Assembly (NCBI GenBank): GCA_018711005.1
Contig: DVIT01000037.1
Span: 38,183-102,182, forward strand
From: Candidatus Scybalocola faecigallinarum
Lineage (GTDB): Bacteria; Bacillota; Clostridia; Lachnospirales; Lachnospiraceae
DNA length: 64,000 nucleotides
Direction: 5' to 3'
Position 1 is the first letter of the stretch, and each line of letters starts with the position of its first letter. Under the pieces are notes generated by a model. It had not been told where the DNA came from, did no database searches, and worked only from the letters and a program-made list of their open reading frames with translations. The position numbers and the translations under genes are program-made. Positions 63,991-64,000 of this stretch are shown in pieces.

Positions 63991-64000
63991 CTGGCTTGCC

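Overview
The window looks like chromosomal DNA of a Gram-positive anaerobe of the Clostridia, most likely a Lachnospiraceae species. The grounds are strong AGGAGG-type ribosome sites, AT-rich sigma-A promoters, an rnfCDGEAB cluster, an archaeal-type asd, a type VII secretion locus with LXG/DUF4176 genes, and the Firmicutes order rimP-nusA-ylxR-ylxQ-infB-rbfA-nrnA-truB-ribF. I cannot name the species. No insertion sequence, prophage or CRISPR array was seen.

Region 1 (1-22860, all minus strand) is one long secretion locus read from right to left. It starts with a membrane trypsin-like protease carrying a C-terminal FHA domain, then a PP2C phosphatase, a membrane Ser/Thr kinase, a membrane protein with a disordered Gly/Pro-rich tail, a small four-helix membrane protein, a 2483-residue Ig-repeat surface protein, a WXG100 protein, a DUF6382-like/FHA protein, a CpaE/MinD-like ATPase, an EsaB/YukD ubiquitin-like protein, EssC (two FHA domains, three ATPase domains), an unknown membrane protein, a DUF4176 protein, two small helical LXG partners, and the N-terminus of an LXG effector cut by the window edge. 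EssA, EssB and EsaA are not recognisable. A kinase, a phosphatase and three proteins with FHA domains in one cluster suggest a secretion machine switched by threonine phosphorylation, by analogy with the PpkA/PppA/Fha pathway of type VI secretion.

Region 2 (23000-31700) holds a large palindrome, two HTH regulators (473 residues on minus, 113 on plus) around an operator-like palindrome, a RelQ-type small alarmone synthetase, tRNA-Gly(CCC) and tRNA-Ser(CGA), and an HscC-type Hsp70 next to a 1110-residue J-domain/TPR protein.

Region 3 (31700-48600) has asd; a plus-strand MoxR/DUF58/DUF4129-like operon; a P1B metal ATPase under a promoter carrying two CsoR-type operators, with csoR itself next door; a PF12897-type aminotransferase; the complete Rnf complex; a CdaR/PucR regulator; and a MsmX/UgpC-type sugar ABC ATPase.

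Region 4 (48800-64000) has an unknown protein coupled to maf; a DUF4130 protein and a radical SAM DNA-repair candidate behind an SOS-type promoter with two LexA boxes; the translation/ribosome-maturation operon from rimP to ribF; a GNAT acetyltransferase; and a fusion of a NifX/NifB-like domain, a Cys/His-rich linker and a SlyD-like FKBP. A short imperfect palindrome related to GTAACAGTTCAGC recurs in several intergenic gaps.
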